Below are positions 36,284-45,192 of a stretch of 64,000 nt of DNA, in pieces (positions within the stretch are counted from its first letter, which is position 1; each line of letters starts with the position of its first letter). The notes under the pieces are model-generated. The model worked only from the letters and a program-made list of their open reading frames with translations, was not told the DNA's origin and ran no database searches. Both the position numbers and the translations under genes were made by a program. The DNA comes from Sphingobium sp. AP50 (GTDB lineage: Bacteria; Pseudomonadota; Alphaproteobacteria; Sphingomonadales; Sphingomonadaceae), in assembly GCF_900109095.1 (NCBI RefSeq), contig NZ_FNYZ01000012.1:62001-126000 (forward strand). Reading direction: 5' to 3'.

Positions 36284-37702
36284 ATGCTGACGAAATCCAT
36301 TTCCCGCCGAAGTCTCATCCTGACCGGCTGCGCACTCCCGGTCGTCGCCACGCCCGGCATGGCGGCCGTGGTCCGCCCACAGCTGAAGCACAACCAGCTT
36401 AGCGTTCCCGCGCCTTTCGATATGCCCTCGATCGGCGTGCCGGACTTCTCAGCCTCTAGGCAGTTCGTCATCACGGACTATGGCGCGGTGCCTGACGACA
36501 AGCGCCGTAACAAGATTGCGATCTCGAAGGCGATATCGGAGGCCCATTCCGTCGGCTCGGGCGTGGTCGTCGTGCCGCCCGGGACTTGGGAAGTCGGCAG
36601 CATCCATCTTAGGAGCAACGTCAACCTTCATCTGGCGAAGGGGGCGACGCTGCTGTTCTCGGATGATCCGAAGGACTATCTCCCCGCCGTGCAGACGTCC
36701 TGGGAAGGCATCGAGTGCTTCAACTACTCGCCGCTGATCTATGCCTTCAACTGCCGTAACGTAGCCATCACGGGCAGCGGCACTCTGCAGGCGCGGCTAG
36801 ACCTATGGAAGATATGGTATGCACGTCCCAAGGCGCACATGGACGCGCTCGTCGAACTATACCAACTGGCTCGGCACAACGTAGCGGTTGCGAAGCGGCA
36901 GATGGCAACGGGAGAGAAGAACCTTCGCCCGCATTTCATCCAGTTCAACCGCTGCCAGAACGTGCTGGTGGAGGATGTGTCCATCGTGGGCAGCCCTTTC
37001 TGGACGCTGCACCCGCTTCTCTGCCGAGACGTGGTGATCCGTCGCCTCAACGTCTTCGCCCATGGCCACAACAACGACGGCGTCGATCCGGAGATGAGCC
37101 AGAATGTGCTGATCGAGGACTGCAAGTTCGACCAAGGCGACGATGCGGTCTCGGTCAAGTCCGGGCGAGACATGGACGCGTGGCGGCTGGGCGTGCCGGC
37201 GAAGAACGTCGTCATGCGCAACTGTCGCATCGTCAACGGTCACCAGATGATGGCGATAGGAAGCGAGCTCTCGGCCGGCATCGAGAATGTCCTGGTCGAC
37301 GACTGCCACTTCGTCGGCAGCGGCAAGCTGCGCGAGGGCACGACCGTGCCTATGAACAATCTGCTTTTCGTGAAGACGAACGAGAGGCGCGGCGGATACG
37401 TGAAGAACATCCACATGTCCCACGTGACAGCGACGGCGCTGGAAGGCGGCGTTCTCGCCGTCGCCACTGACGTACTCTATCAGTGGAAGACCCTGCTTCC
37501 CACCTATGAGCGCAGGCTCACGCCGATACGGGACATCCATGTGAGCGATGTGAACGTGGGCACCGCACAGTTCCGCTGCTCGATCCTTGGCGAAGCCGAC
37601 ATGCCTGTACGCGACGTCACGCTCGAAAAGGTGAAGGTGAAAACTCTCCTCTCTGCACCTCTCACGCTGCAGCACGTCGAGAAGTTTGCTGAAACCGAGT
37701 GA
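36284..37702 (+). CDS. Polygalacturonase-like glycoside hydrolase family 28 (second copy)
   Basis: Exported GH28 beta-helix enzyme (472 residues). ATG 36284 (GAGG upstream) starts a Tat-like signal with ISRRSLILTG; an ATG at 36245 overlaps the GH59 end but adds no signal. Family blocks: FVITDYGAVPDDKR, GSGTLQARLDLW, HNNDGVDPEMSQN, DQGDDAVSVKSGRD, GHQMMAIGSELS and LLFVKTNERRGG. Compared with the first GH28 it has an extra helical insert around residues 190-215 and is clearly divergent, so the two are not recent duplicates. The gene ends in front of a strong terminator at 37771. Confidence 0.85.
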   Translation: MLTKSISRRSLILTGCALPVVATPGMAAVVRPQLKHNQLSVPAPFDMPSIGVPDFSASRQFVITDYGAVPDDKRRNKIAISKAISEAHSVGSGVVVVPPGTWEVGSIHLRSNVNLHLAKGATLLFSDDPKDYLPAVQTSWEGIECFNYSPLIYAFNCRNVAITGSGTLQARLDLWKIWYARPKAHMDALVELYQLARHNVAVAKRQMATGEKNLRPHFIQFNRCQNVLVEDVSIVGSPFWTLHPLLCRDVVIRRLNVFAHGHNNDGVDPEMSQNVLIEDCKFDQGDDAVSVKSGRDMDAWRLGVPAKNVVMRNCRIVNGHQMMAIGSELSAGIENVLVDDCHFVGSGKLREGTTVPMNNLLFVKTNERRGGYVKNIHMSHVTATALEGGVLAVATDVLYQWKTLLPTYERRLTPIRDIHVSDVNVGTAQFRCSILGEADMPVRDVTLEKVKVKTLLSAPLTLQHVEKFAETE

Positions 37703-37770
37703 CGCAATGGCTGCGCCTGCGCTTCGAGCGGCGCAGGCGTCGAGGGCCTCCCCGACGCATCCAAGGGGGG

Positions 37771-37814
37771 AGCGGGAGCGCCGAAACTGCACGTTCGGCG
37801 TTCCCGCTTTTTTT
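37771..37814 (+). terminator. Strong intrinsic terminator after the second GH28 gene
   Basis: A 15-bp stem (37771-37785 with 37794-37808; a single G-T wobble) with an 8-base loop is followed by seven T residues. It ends the GH42-GH59-GH28 group. Confidence 0.85.
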
Positions 37815-37909
37815 CGGTCACCCCGGTGCACGACCGCTCCGCAGTTGCGCCGTCGTCTCGTCAACAACACGCTCCAGCAATCGAAACCGCATTCAAGGGG
37901 CCGACGCAG

Positions 37910-38330
37910 ATGTTCTCCAGATTGATCCTCTCCGCAGTCGCGCTTGCGGCAGGTGTACTTCCTGCGGACGGGCAGGTGTCTGCGACCGCCCGCCAAGACC
38001 TGGAGGCCATCGCAATTCCTCGTTGAGAAGACGTGCTGGGCAACATCACCCCGCCCACCGCTGGTTCGGCCACCGGCACGCCGATCTCGCGTCGATCGAG
38101 CAACCCAGCCGTCGTGTCCGCTCAGCCAGATGCTGGAAAGCTGCGGGCGTCGTTATCAGACCGAGGGCCGAATCTTCGCCAGCTACTGTTACTCTGACGG
38201 CCAAGGCTGGTGAGTCCGAGAAACAATTCGCTCTTCAGGTCCAGCCTCGGCCGAAACCCCAAAAGCCGACCCGCTATCTCTTTGCCCTCTTCACCAACGG
38301 TCCTGTCCCGACAACCATCGAAGAGCAAAT
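37910..38330 (+). pseudogene. Decayed GH43-like secreted hydrolase, 5' fragment with N-terminal Ig-like domain
   Basis: ATG 37910 opens a normal signal peptide (MFSRLILSAVALAAG) and the start of an atrophied Ig-like domain (ARQDLEAIAIP). An in-frame TGA at 38024-38026 interrupts it; the same frame continues as EDVLGNITPPTAGSATGTPI and SSNPAVVSA. A frameshift between about 38115 and 38150 is needed to read AGVVIRPRAESSPATVTLTA and then RYLFALFTN...EEQI, the start of a GH43-type five-bladed catalytic domain (family pattern YLF-HFTGE-DGEQIYFA). Here the IS begins and the rest of the gene is gone. Assignment to GH43 is from remembered family pattern. Confidence 0.65.
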
Positions 38331-39093
38331 TTGAGCCAGTATCTAGCGGTAGCCAGATGGACCATGCCGAGGAAGCTGTTTGCCAGCTGATCATAGCGGG
38401 TGGCTATGGCGCGGTTGATCGTGAGGTGGCCGAGCATGCGCTCGATGCGGTTCCGCTGCTTGTAGAGTGCTCGATCATGTTGGATTTTTACGCGGCGGTT
38501 TGACCGTCCGGGAATGACAGCCTCGATCTTCCTTTCGGCAAGGTCGGCACGGATGACATCAGCGTCGTAGCCTTTGTCAGCAAGCAGGGCGACCGGTTCG
38601 CGCTCGGGCAGGCCGATCAGGGCGTCATATGCTTTGCGCTCTGCGGCCTCGCCGGCCGTCAAGAGGAAGGCAAGCGGTCGACCAAGGGCATCAGCCAGGC
38701 AGTGAAGCTTACTGGTGAACCTGCCCCGCGAGCGTCCGAGAGCGCGTCGATGAGTCCCCCTTTTCCGTCCGCTGCCGAGACGTGGGCGCGGATTGTGGTG
38801 CTGTCGATGCTGTAATGGCCGCTGTCCGCCATAATCTCGGCCAGCGTGACCGCCATGGTCTCCCAGACTCCGGCTTCGCTGCATCGCCGGAACCGGCGGT
38901 GAACGGTGTTCCAACTCCCATACCTGGATGGGACGTCGCGCCATGGCGCTCCGCACCGGAGCCGCCATAGAATGCCGTTAACGATGGAGCGACTTTGCTC
39001 GGGGCGCCTACCTTGTCCACGATTTTCAGGCTTGATCGGCAGCAGACCTTCCAGGATATGCCATTCCGCTTCGGTAAGGTCGCATTGGCTCAA
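38331..39093 (-). CDS. IS5-family transposase OrfAB (needs -1 frameshift)
   Basis: DDE transposase in two overlapping frames. OrfA (TTG near 39093, GGAGG upstream; frame ends at 38659) reads LTEAEWHILEGLLPIKPENR, CGAPWRDVPSRYGSWNTV and the first catalytic Asp in YSIDSTTIRAH. OrfB carries RALGRSRGRFTSKLHCLADA, the second Asp in LLADKGYDADVIRADL and the Glu in QRNRIERMLGHL. The two join at an A4G5 stretch. OrfB has no stop of its own before the left end and runs on to 38291 in the neighbouring remnant, so its C-terminus is abnormal or supplied by the flank. Confidence 0.85.
38756..38764 (-). other. Probable programmed -1 frameshift site in the transposase gene
   Basis: On the coding strand the sequence GGAAAAGGGGGAC gives frame A as GKGGL. 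Slipping back one base gives GKGG then THRRALGRSRGRF, which is the family continuation in frame B. Such A/G slippery runs are known for IS427-group elements. Confidence 0.65.
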
Positions 39094-39161
39094 GTTTGCC
39101 TCCAAAAGGCAGCCTTGAATCAATTGGCAAGGGGTGCGTCAACTGTCGCCCCTCAACCTCA

Positions 39162-40088
39162 TCACGGTTTGTGCTGCTCTATGAAGGCCGTCGCCTCATC
39201 GAGCGCTTGCTGCGCCTCACGCAAGGGGCTCACTGGAAAGACGTGCATCATTTCCGGATAGCCCCTGTGCACCACGGAAGGATTACGAAGCTTGAGACGT
39301 AGGCCGTCCGAATGCAGGATCTCGCGATCCCCCGTGAAGATGATGGTGGGTGGGAGATTGTCCTGAATTGCGAACAGCGGACTCACGCGCGGGTCTTCGG
39401 GTGAAAGGCCCTTCAGCCACATCGGACCGATCTCCTTGAGCATCTTGAGCGAGAGGGCGGGGTCACGCCGTTCAAGCGCCGGTTGATCCGGCCCGCTACC
39501 GCTCAAATCAAGCGCCGGCGAAAATAGCACGAGCGCTCGGGGCTGGGGCAACCCCTCGTCACGCATCGCCTGTGCCAGAAGAAGCGCCAAACCTCCCCCC
39601 GCCGAGTCGCCGCAAACAATGATATTCTTAGGCCCGTATTCGGCAGCCCGAGAAAGGAAATGCCCTCTGATCGCCGCGGTTGTGACCTCCCAACTTGCTT
39701 CAGGTCCAAGCGGATAGATCGGGGCGATAACCTCCGCGTCGATGCGGCTCAGCAGACCCTCAATTAGGTTCCACTGGATCGCCTGGAGGTCGAGAACATA
39801 TGCGCCTCCGTGCAGATAGAGCAGTTTCAGGGTCGTTGCCGGAGCCCCTTTCCGACGCACGCGAAAAACGCGCATGCCGTTTTCCGCGCTCTCACGCCAA
39901 TCCAGCCCGCCCGCCAGTTTCCTAGGCGGTTTGCTCGGCCCCTGAGCCCGATCTTTCCTGATCGTATCGGCCAGAACCTTCGGGTCAGACAAGTTCGGTG
40001 TCAGAAGCTTCACAAAGTGGTAAAAGGCCCACCCGCGAAGATTGAACTTGAACTTGGGGTTGGGATCGATGGCGTCGAATTCGGACAT
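39162..40088 (-). CDS. HSL-type alpha/beta-hydrolase (carboxylesterase/lipase)
   Basis: Cytoplasmic esterase of the hormone-sensitive-lipase family (308 residues, no signal peptide). Oxyanion motif LYLHGGAYVL near residue 95, nucleophile elbow VCGDSAGGGLAL near residue 165, Asp in FTGDREILHS and His in MMHVFPV form the triad. Such enzymes hydrolyse short-chain esters; the substrate cannot be inferred. It abuts the IS element with only about 40 bases between, and an AT-rich spacer lies upstream of ATG 40088. It does not look functionally tied to the pectin locus on the other side of the IS. Confidence 0.85.
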   Translation of the reverse strand: MSEFDAIDPNPKFKFNLRGWAFYHFVKLLTPNLSDPKVLADTIRKDRAQGPSKPPRKLAGGLDWRESAENGMRVFRVRRKGAPATTLKLLYLHGGAYVLDLQAIQWNLIEGLLSRIDAEVIAPIYPLGPEASWEVTTAAIRGHFLSRAAEYGPKNIIVCGDSAGGGLALLLAQAMRDEGLPQPRALVLFSPALDLSGSGPDQPALERRDPALSLKMLKEIGPMWLKGLSPEDPRVSPLFAIQDNLPPTIIFTGDREILHSDGLRLKLRNPSVVHRGYPEMMHVFPVSPLREAQQALDEATAFIEQHKP

Positions 40089-40382
40089 GATCCCAGCATA
40101 GTCAGGGCCCGGCTTTTTGAAAGCGGAACCGTCGGCAGTTGAATTTGTCCACGCCGCCTATCAAAGTTGTGATATTGCTCGTGCGCTTTTGCTAAGAACG
40201 ATTAACAGGGCAAAAATCAACATCTGCAAAATATAACAGGTCAGTTTTGGCATGGAAGTTTCTAAATTCATATAATCTTTAAGCAGCATTATTCGTAAGA
40301 ATGATTTATATTTCATCGATTATTTTTGTCATGATAAAATACTAAAAGACTTGATGCGATATTTGATCGAATTCTCGTAGCT
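40089..40382. promoter_or_regulatory. AT-rich intergenic spacer between the esterase and the SDR gene
   Basis: From about 40145 to 40382 the sequence is far richer in A+T than anything else in the window, with runs such as ATTATTTTTGTCATG and no open frame beyond eight codons. It lies upstream of the esterase and downstream of the SDR. An imperfect dyad (ATTATTCGTAAGAATGAT, near 40288-40305) and a 6-bp stem TCGTAG/CTACGA close to the SDR stop are visible. A promoter region for the esterase is the simplest reading. Confidence 0.45.
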
Positions 40383-41117
40383 TTATGCGACTACGATACG
40401 CGCTTGTGCCTCCTCAACACAATCATACCCTTGATGACTGCCCGAACCATTCATCGTTGGGATCAACGCACCGGAAATCGCTCGCGCTGCGGGCGACGCA
40501 AGGAAAAGGATGACCGAAGCAATGGCTTGCGGCGTTACCCACTGGGTAAAATCGGCCGATGGCATGTCAGCGCGGTTGGTGGGCGTGTCGATGATGCTGG
40601 GCAGCACGGCATTAATCCTTATGTCCTGCCCTGCCAGTTCAGCGGCCAGGCTCTCGGTAAGGCGCGCGACCGCCGATTTGGCCGCGGCATAGGCACCCAT
40701 GCCCGCATCAGCGCGAGCGGCTGCGCCTGCACCAATGTTGATGATCGCCGCCGACGGGGATTGTAACAGCCGCGGTACCGCAACCTTGCACATCGTCACT
40801 GCGGTCAATGCATTCATGCGGAACATCCGCGCCCAAGCATCCGCCCCCCCATCCTCTAGCGTCTGCCAGACGAAACCACCTGCGATATTGACCAGAACGG
40901 ATGGAGCGCCAAGTCTGTCTTCCACTACGTCGAGCGCAACCTTTGCCTGCGCGACGTCTGCCAGGTCGACACCACCTATATCCCATGGCTTGGCATTCTG
41001 CGGCAGTGGTGCGAAATCGATCCGGGCGACACGGGCACCCGCCTCTTCAAAGGCGGCTGCAACGGCGCAACCCAAAATGCCAAAACCACCTGTGACTATG
41101 ACGACCCGGTTCTGCAC
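40383..41117 (-). CDS. Short-chain dehydrogenase/reductase at the end of the Phe/Tyr operon
   Basis: NAD(P)-dependent oxidoreductase of the classical SDR family (244 residues). GTG 41117 (AAGGAAA upstream) is chosen since VIVTGGFGILG, the Rossmann glycine motif, follows at once; upstream frame is spurious. Other elements: LVNIAGGFVWQ (NNAG-like), Ser region NIGAGAAARAD, catalytic YAAAK in GAYAAAKSAVARL, and IRINAVLPSIIDTP. Last of nine genes in the operon, 43 bases after phhB. Not a known step of homogentisate breakdown; recycling of dihydrobiopterin by a reductase is an attractive but unproven role, as such quinonoid dihydropteridine reductases in animals are SDR proteins. Confidence 0.8.
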   Translation of the reverse strand: MQNRVVIVTGGFGILGCAVAAAFEEAGARVARIDFAPLPQNAKPWDIGGVDLADVAQAKVALDVVEDRLGAPSVLVNIAGGFVWQTLEDGGADAWARMFRMNALTAVTMCKVAVPRLLQSPSAAIINIGAGAAARADAGMGAYAAAKSAVARLTESLAAELAGQDIRINAVLPSIIDTPTNRADMPSADFTQWVTPQAIASVILFLASPAARAISGALIPTMNGSGSHQGYDCVEEAQARIVVA

Positions 41118-41160
41118 GCTATTTTCCTTAAAACTGTGTGAGCGCAATGAAGCTGGCGGC

Positions 41161-41457
41161 TTAGGCCGCCCGCGCGAAGAGGTCGATCCTTGTGGCCAGT
41201 GCGATATCGCGTACAGATACGCCATCGGCATCATGTGTGGTCAACCATATGTCGATGCGGTTATAGACGTTGAACCATTCAGGATGGTGGTTTGCCTTCT
41301 CCGCCTCGACGCCGACGCGGACCATCAGCGCCAGGGCTTCTGCAAAATCGGCGAGCGTCACCCGGCGGTAGAGCGCCCTGCGCGCCTCATCATAGGACCA
41401 ACCAGGCAAGTTCACCAGATGCTGGTTCAGTTCGGGTAGGGATAGCGGAGCAATCAT
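41161..41457 (-). CDS. phhB: 4a-hydroxytetrahydrobiopterin dehydratase (PCD/DCoH)
   Basis: Cytoplasmic pterin carbinolamine dehydratase (98 residues), which regenerates the pterin cofactor used by phenylalanine hydroxylase. Signature EKANHHPEWFNVYNRIDIWL with the HHPEW active-site motif, then TTHDADGVSVRDIALATRID. It is separated from phhA by six other genes but in the same operon, so dosage is linked. 44 bases after the Rieske gene. Confidence 0.9.
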   Translation of the reverse strand: MIAPLSLPELNQHLVNLPGWSYDEARRALYRRVTLADFAEALALMVRVGVEAEKANHHPEWFNVYNRIDIWLTTHDADGVSVRDIALATRIDLFARAA

Positions 41458-41501
41458 TATTTTCCTTGAAGTATGGATAGCCGCCGCGCCAATACGCGGC
41501 T

Positions 41502-41864
41502 TCAGGCCGTTATTATCCAGTCACCATCGATCTGCACCGGCCAGGTACCGAGCGACTGCCCCGTGCAAGGCCCGCCAACGCAAAGGCCGTCCTGCTTGCC
41601 AAACAGAGCGCCATGCCAGCTGCACGCGATCAGGCTGCCATCGGGCGTCAGATAGTCGTCCAGTTGCTGCGCGAGCGGCAGGCCCGCATGCGGACAACGG
41701 TCGATGTAGCCGAAAGCATCTGTCCCTTCGCGCACAACGAAGCCGTGGAAACGCCCTGCCCTCAACTGAAGCACGAAATTTCGGGCACCGCCGTCGGCAA
41801 TATCTTCGGTCTTACACAGTTTCACTCCGGCGGGCGTGTGGCTCAGGCGCATATTGGCGTCCAT
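41502..41864 (-). CDS. Rieske [2Fe-2S] protein within the Phe/Tyr operon
   Basis: Small Rieske-type ferredoxin (120 residues). Cluster ligands are in CPHAGLPL (C-x-H) and CSWHGALF (C-x-x-H), with the usual proline loop near GGPCTGQSLGTWPVQID. Its ATG overlaps the maiA stop as TGATG, so it is co-translated. The electron partner is not encoded in the window; no dioxygenase of ring-hydroxylating type is present. It may supply electrons to, or protect, one of the iron oxygenases of this pathway, which is inference only. Confidence 0.8.
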   Translation of the reverse strand: MDANMRLSHTPAGVKLCKTEDIADGGARNFVLQLRAGRFHGFVVREGTDAFGYIDRCPHAGLPLAQQLDDYLTPDGSLIACSWHGALFGKQDGLCVGGPCTGQSLGTWPVQIDGDWIITA

Positions 41865-42508
41865 CAGACGTCTGCATCCGGCTGGTGGTCGGGATGCGCA
41901 GCCACGACCGCGGGTAGCCGCGCAGCAGCTTCGCCGGCCGCGATGAGGTGCGGATAATCCTTCAGATCCACATCGAAACGACGCGCGCTGTAGAGCTGCG
42001 GAACCAGATAACAATCCGCCAATGTGGGGCTGTCGCCAAAAGCATAGAGCCCCCCGTGCGCCCCGATCAACGCCTCCAGCGCGGCAAAGCCGTCTAGGAT
42101 CCACCGATGGATCCACGCGCGGACCTGCAACTCTTCGGCCTGGAAACGCGCTTTGATTTCGTTCAGCACACGCAGATTGTTGAGGGGATGAATGTCGCAT
42201 CCGATCAACGCTGCCATCGCGCGGACAGTTGCCCGCTGGTCTGGGCCGTCAGGCAGCAGCGGGGGGGCCGGCCACCGTTCCTCAATCCATTCCAAGATGG
42301 CGGGGCTTTCAATCAGGACGGTTTCGTCATGCTGCAGCGCAGGTACCAGGCCGTGCGGCGCCAACGTCCGATAAGCCTGCGCCCGCTGGGCGCCTATACG
42401 CAGGTCGTGATTGACTTGGCTGTAGGCGACGCCTTTTAAATTGAGCGCGATCCGCACTCGATAAGCGGCGGAGGAACGCCAATAGCCGTGCAGGATCAGG
42501 TTGCGCAT
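41864..42508 (-). CDS. maiA: Maleylacetoacetate isomerase (zeta-class GST)
   Basis: Glutathione-dependent cis-trans isomerase converting maleylacetoacetate to fumarylacetoacetate, fifth step of Phe/Tyr breakdown (214 residues, family normal). N-terminal thioredoxin-like domain with the zeta-class start LHGYWRSSAAYRVRIALNLKG (SSA-R active-site pattern), VPALQHDETVLIESPAILEWIEE for glutathione binding, then the helical domain ending in YPHLIAAGEAAARLPAV. It overlaps both the fahA stop and the Rieske start by TGATG. Confidence 0.92.
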   Translation of the reverse strand: MRNLILHGYWRSSAAYRVRIALNLKGVAYSQVNHDLRIGAQRAQAYRTLAPHGLVPALQHDETVLIESPAILEWIEERWPAPPLLPDGPDQRATVRAMAALIGCDIHPLNNLRVLNEIKARFQAEELQVRAWIHRWILDGFAALEALIGAHGGLYAFGDSPTLADCYLVPQLYSARRFDVDLKDYPHLIAAGEAAARLPAVVAAHPDHQPDADV

Positions 42509-43809
42509 CAGGCAGGCTGAATCTTCGCCCGGCATTCGCCAAGGCCAATCGACACGAAACCGGGGGCCGACGCGGTGCCGCGCAGGATGATCTCGTCGCC
42601 ATCCTCCAGAAAGCCACGGCTTTCGCCATTGGGCAGATGGATCGGCTCTTGACCGCCAGTCGACAGTTCGAGCAGACTTCCAAATCCGCTCCGTTCTGGT
42701 GCGGAAATAGTGCCGGTCCCCAGCAGATCTCCTGGATTTAGGTTGCAACCATTGGAAGCATGATGGGTGACGATCTGGTTGACGGTCCAGTACATGTTCG
42801 TCGCTGGTCCTTGGCTGACCCGGAACGGCGGAAGTCCCTGCTCGCGCATCGAGGCGGTAAGCAAGAAGACCTCCAATGTGATTTTAAGCGCGCCATGCTG
42901 TTGATCCAGCTCATCCGACAGGTAGGGGAGAGGCTGTGGGTCACCTTCTGGCCGGGGTGGTTGCGCTACTCGAAACGGGGCCATGGCGTCTGTCGTGACG
43001 ACCCAGGGCGAAATGGTCGAGTGAAAGCTCTTGGACAAAAACGGCCCTAAAGGTTGATATTCCCAAGCCTGAAAGTCACGCGCTGACCAGTCGTTGAGGA
43101 GGCAAAAGCCGCCAATATGATCGGCCGCATCTTGGATCGAAATCGGGCTTCCCAGCGTATTGCCTTGTGCGATCCAGACGCCAATTTCCAGTTCGTAGTC
43201 AAGCCGGGTGCAGGGTCCAAAAACGGGAACATCTGCTTCCGGTGGTTTACGCTGACCGCTAGGCCGACGCACCGCTACGCCTGAAGGTCGGATGGAAGAC
43301 GCACGCCCATGATAGCCGATCGGCACATATTTATAGTTCGGCAACAGCGGGGCGTCCGGCCGAAACTGCCGGCCAATATTTGTGGCGTGGTGAATGCCAA
43401 CGTAAAAATCGGTATAATCACCGATCTGCGCAGGCACGAAGAGCGTGCATTCCGCAGCGTCGAACAAATATGGTTCAACGTGAGACCGATACGCTTCGTC
43501 CGTCAGCAATTCGCTGATCCGGCGGCGCAGAGCACGGCGCTGTTCTACAGGAAGCGATAGTAGAGCGTTTACGGAGCTGCTTGCTGCGACCTGCCGAAAG
43601 CCCTCATCCAGCAGATCGATCTGCGCTACAGCCCAAAGGTCGAGGATCAGGTCGCCGATTGCTACGCCGATCCTGGGTTCCTGCTCATGCGGCGCGAAAA
43701 GCCCATAGGGTAGGTTCTGCACCGGGAAGTCTGCATGCCCGACTGCGCTATCTACCCAGCTGATCCGGTCGGCTGCGTGGGTTTCGTCGACATTCCACCA
43801 CTGCGTCAC
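42508..43809 (-). CDS. fahA: Fumarylacetoacetase
   Basis: Hydrolyses fumarylacetoacetate to fumarate and acetoacetate, the last step of the pathway (433 residues). GTG start 43809 overlaps the hmgA stop as GTGA. N-terminal SH3-like domain, then the catalytic domain with [30 protein letters not shown], metal-binding [17 protein letters not shown] and [20 protein letters not shown]. The C-terminal motif ending [12 protein letters not shown] is typical of the eukaryote-like full-length form. Confidence 0.93.
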   Translation of the reverse strand: MTQWWNVDETHAADRISWVDSAVGHADFPVQNLPYGLFAPHEQEPRIGVAIGDLILDLWAVAQIDLLDEGFRQVAASSSVNALLSLPVEQRRALRRRISELLTDEAYRSHVEPYLFDAAECTLFVPAQIGDYTDFYVGIHHATNIGRQFRPDAPLLPNYKYVPIGYHGRASSIRPSGVAVRRPSGQRKPPEADVPVFGPCTRLDYELEIGVWIAQGNTLGSPISIQDAADHIGGFCLLNDWSARDFQAWEYQPLGPFLSKSFHSTISPWVVTTDAMAPFRVAQPPRPEGDPQPLPYLSDELDQQHGALKITLEVFLLTASMREQGLPPFRVSQGPATNMYWTVNQIVTHHASNGCNLNPGDLLGTGTISAPERSGFGSLLELSTGGQEPIHLPNGESRGFLEDGDEIILRGTASAPGFVSIGLGECRAKIQPA

Positions 43810-45182
43810 TTTAATTCCTCACCCTGTTGGGGCAGCTGCGCTTTGCGAAAGCCCTGCCAGCATTTGTCATAATCGGCCTGTAACAGCGGCGTGTTGATTG
43901 CCCATTGGGTCACGGCGAACGGGTACCGGCTCTCGAACATAAAGGCCATCGTCCCGTCGATCCGGTTGGGCGCCAGCTCCGCCATCACCGCCCTGTCATG
44001 GCTTTCCACATCAGGCCCATGGCCCGCCATGATATTATGCAGTGAGGCCCCGCCAGGCGCGAAACCGCCAGCCTTGGCGTCATATTCGCCATGGATCAGC
44101 CCCATATACTCGCTCATGATGTTGCGGTGGAACCAGGGCGGGCGGAAGCTATCCTCGGCCACCATCCAGCGCGGTGGAAAGATCACAAAGTCCATATTGG
44201 CTGTCCCGACCGTGTCGCTTGGACTGGTCAGGACCGTGAAAATAGACGGGTCGGGATGGTCGTAGCTGACCGTGTTGATGGTGTTGAAACGTCGCAGATC
44301 ATAGCGATATGGCGCTGCATTGCCATGCCAGGCGACGACATCGAACGGGCTATGCGACAACTGCGTCGACCAAAGCGACCCCATGAACTTCTGCACCAAC
44401 TCGACCGGGCGATCGACGTCCTCGAACGCGGCTACAGGCGCTTCAAAATCTCGCGGATTAGCAAGGCCGTTGGCGCCAATTGGTCCCAGATCAGGCAGGC
44501 GGAACAGAGCACCGTAATTTTCGCAAACATAGCCGCGCGCCGGTCCATCAACCAGTTCGACCCGGAAACGGATGCCGCGCGGGATCAAGGCGATCTGCAG
44601 CGGCGCGACCGTCAACACGCCCATTTCCGTAACCAGGCGCAGTCGCCCGGTCTGCGGCACGATCAGAAATTCACCGTCGGCGGAGAAAAAAGCGCGATCA
44701 ACCATTGATAGCGTCGCTGCATAGAGATGGATGCCGCAACCAAAGCCGCCCGCTACATCCCCATTGCCAGCATAGGTCACCAGACCATCGACGAAGTCTA
44801 ATCTTTCATCGGGGATATCGAGCGGGTTCCAGCGCAGCCGGTTGGGCGACAATTGCCCACCGGGGAAAGGCGACGCCTGGAGCCGGCTATTCCCGCCATA
44901 GGGCGCGAAGGGTGCATGGTTGGCGGTCGGCCGCATGCGGTAGAGCCAGCTGCGGTGATTGTCGTTACGGGGCGCGGTGAAAGCGGTTGCCGAAAACTGT
45001 TCCGCAAACAGGCCGTAGGGCACACGTTGCGGCGAGTTTCGCCCCACCGGCAGCGCCCCCGGAACTGCTTCAGTCGAATGGTGATTGCCCAAGCCGGGGA
45101 GTGTCGGCTCCCCAGCTTGGGATGCGTCGCCAACATGCGGCAAGGGACCGCCTGATGCCGATGCCGATGACTTCACGTTCAT
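43806..45182 (-). CDS. hmgA: Homogentisate 1,2-dioxygenase
   Basis: Fe(II) ring-cleaving dioxygenase turning homogentisate into maleylacetoacetate (458 residues, full length). Family blocks: [17 protein letters not shown] at the N-terminus, [58 protein letters not shown] with the metal His/Glu [13 protein letters not shown], and [17 protein letters not shown]. Ten bases after hppD and overlapping fahA by GTGA. Confidence 0.95.
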   Translation of the reverse strand: MNVKSSASASGGPLPHVGDASQAGEPTLPGLGNHHSTEAVPGALPVGRNSPQRVPYGLFAEQFSATAFTAPRNDNHRSWLYRMRPTANHAPFAPYGGNSRLQASPFPGGQLSPNRLRWNPLDIPDERLDFVDGLVTYAGNGDVAGGFGCGIHLYAATLSMVDRAFFSADGEFLIVPQTGRLRLVTEMGVLTVAPLQIALIPRGIRFRVELVDGPARGYVCENYGALFRLPDLGPIGANGLANPRDFEAPVAAFEDVDRPVELVQKFMGSLWSTQLSHSPFDVVAWHGNAAPYRYDLRRFNTINTVSYDHPDPSIFTVLTSPSDTVGTANMDFVIFPPRWMVAEDSFRPPWFHRNIMSEYMGLIHGEYDAKAGGFAPGGASLHNIMAGHGPDVESHDRAVMAELAPNRIDGTMAFMFESRYPFAVTQWAINTPLLQADYDKCWQGFRKAQLPQQGEELK

Positions 45183-45192
45183 GGCTCAGCCC

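Larger units (their letters stand above)
38325..39125 (-). mobile_element. IS5-family (IS427-like) insertion sequence
   Basis: An element of about 0.8 kb with a two-frame transposase. GCAAATTTGAGCCA at 38325-38338 and its inverted partner GCAAACTTGAGCCA at 39086-39099 (one mismatch) may be part of the terminal repeats, but exact ends are uncertain: the left copy merges with the GH43 remnant, and the GGAGG ribosome site lies outside the right copy. No target duplication could be assigned. The gene to the left is truncated and the sequence to the right belongs to an unrelated esterase, so insertion was accompanied by deletion. Confidence 0.8.

Noticed and set aside
12139..39125. Composite transposon formed by the two IS5-family sequences around the pectin locus
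   Set aside because: The two transposases belong to clearly different subgroups, the left one is a frameshifted 3' fragment without ends, and no matching terminal repeats were found, so they cannot have moved the locus as a pair in their present form.
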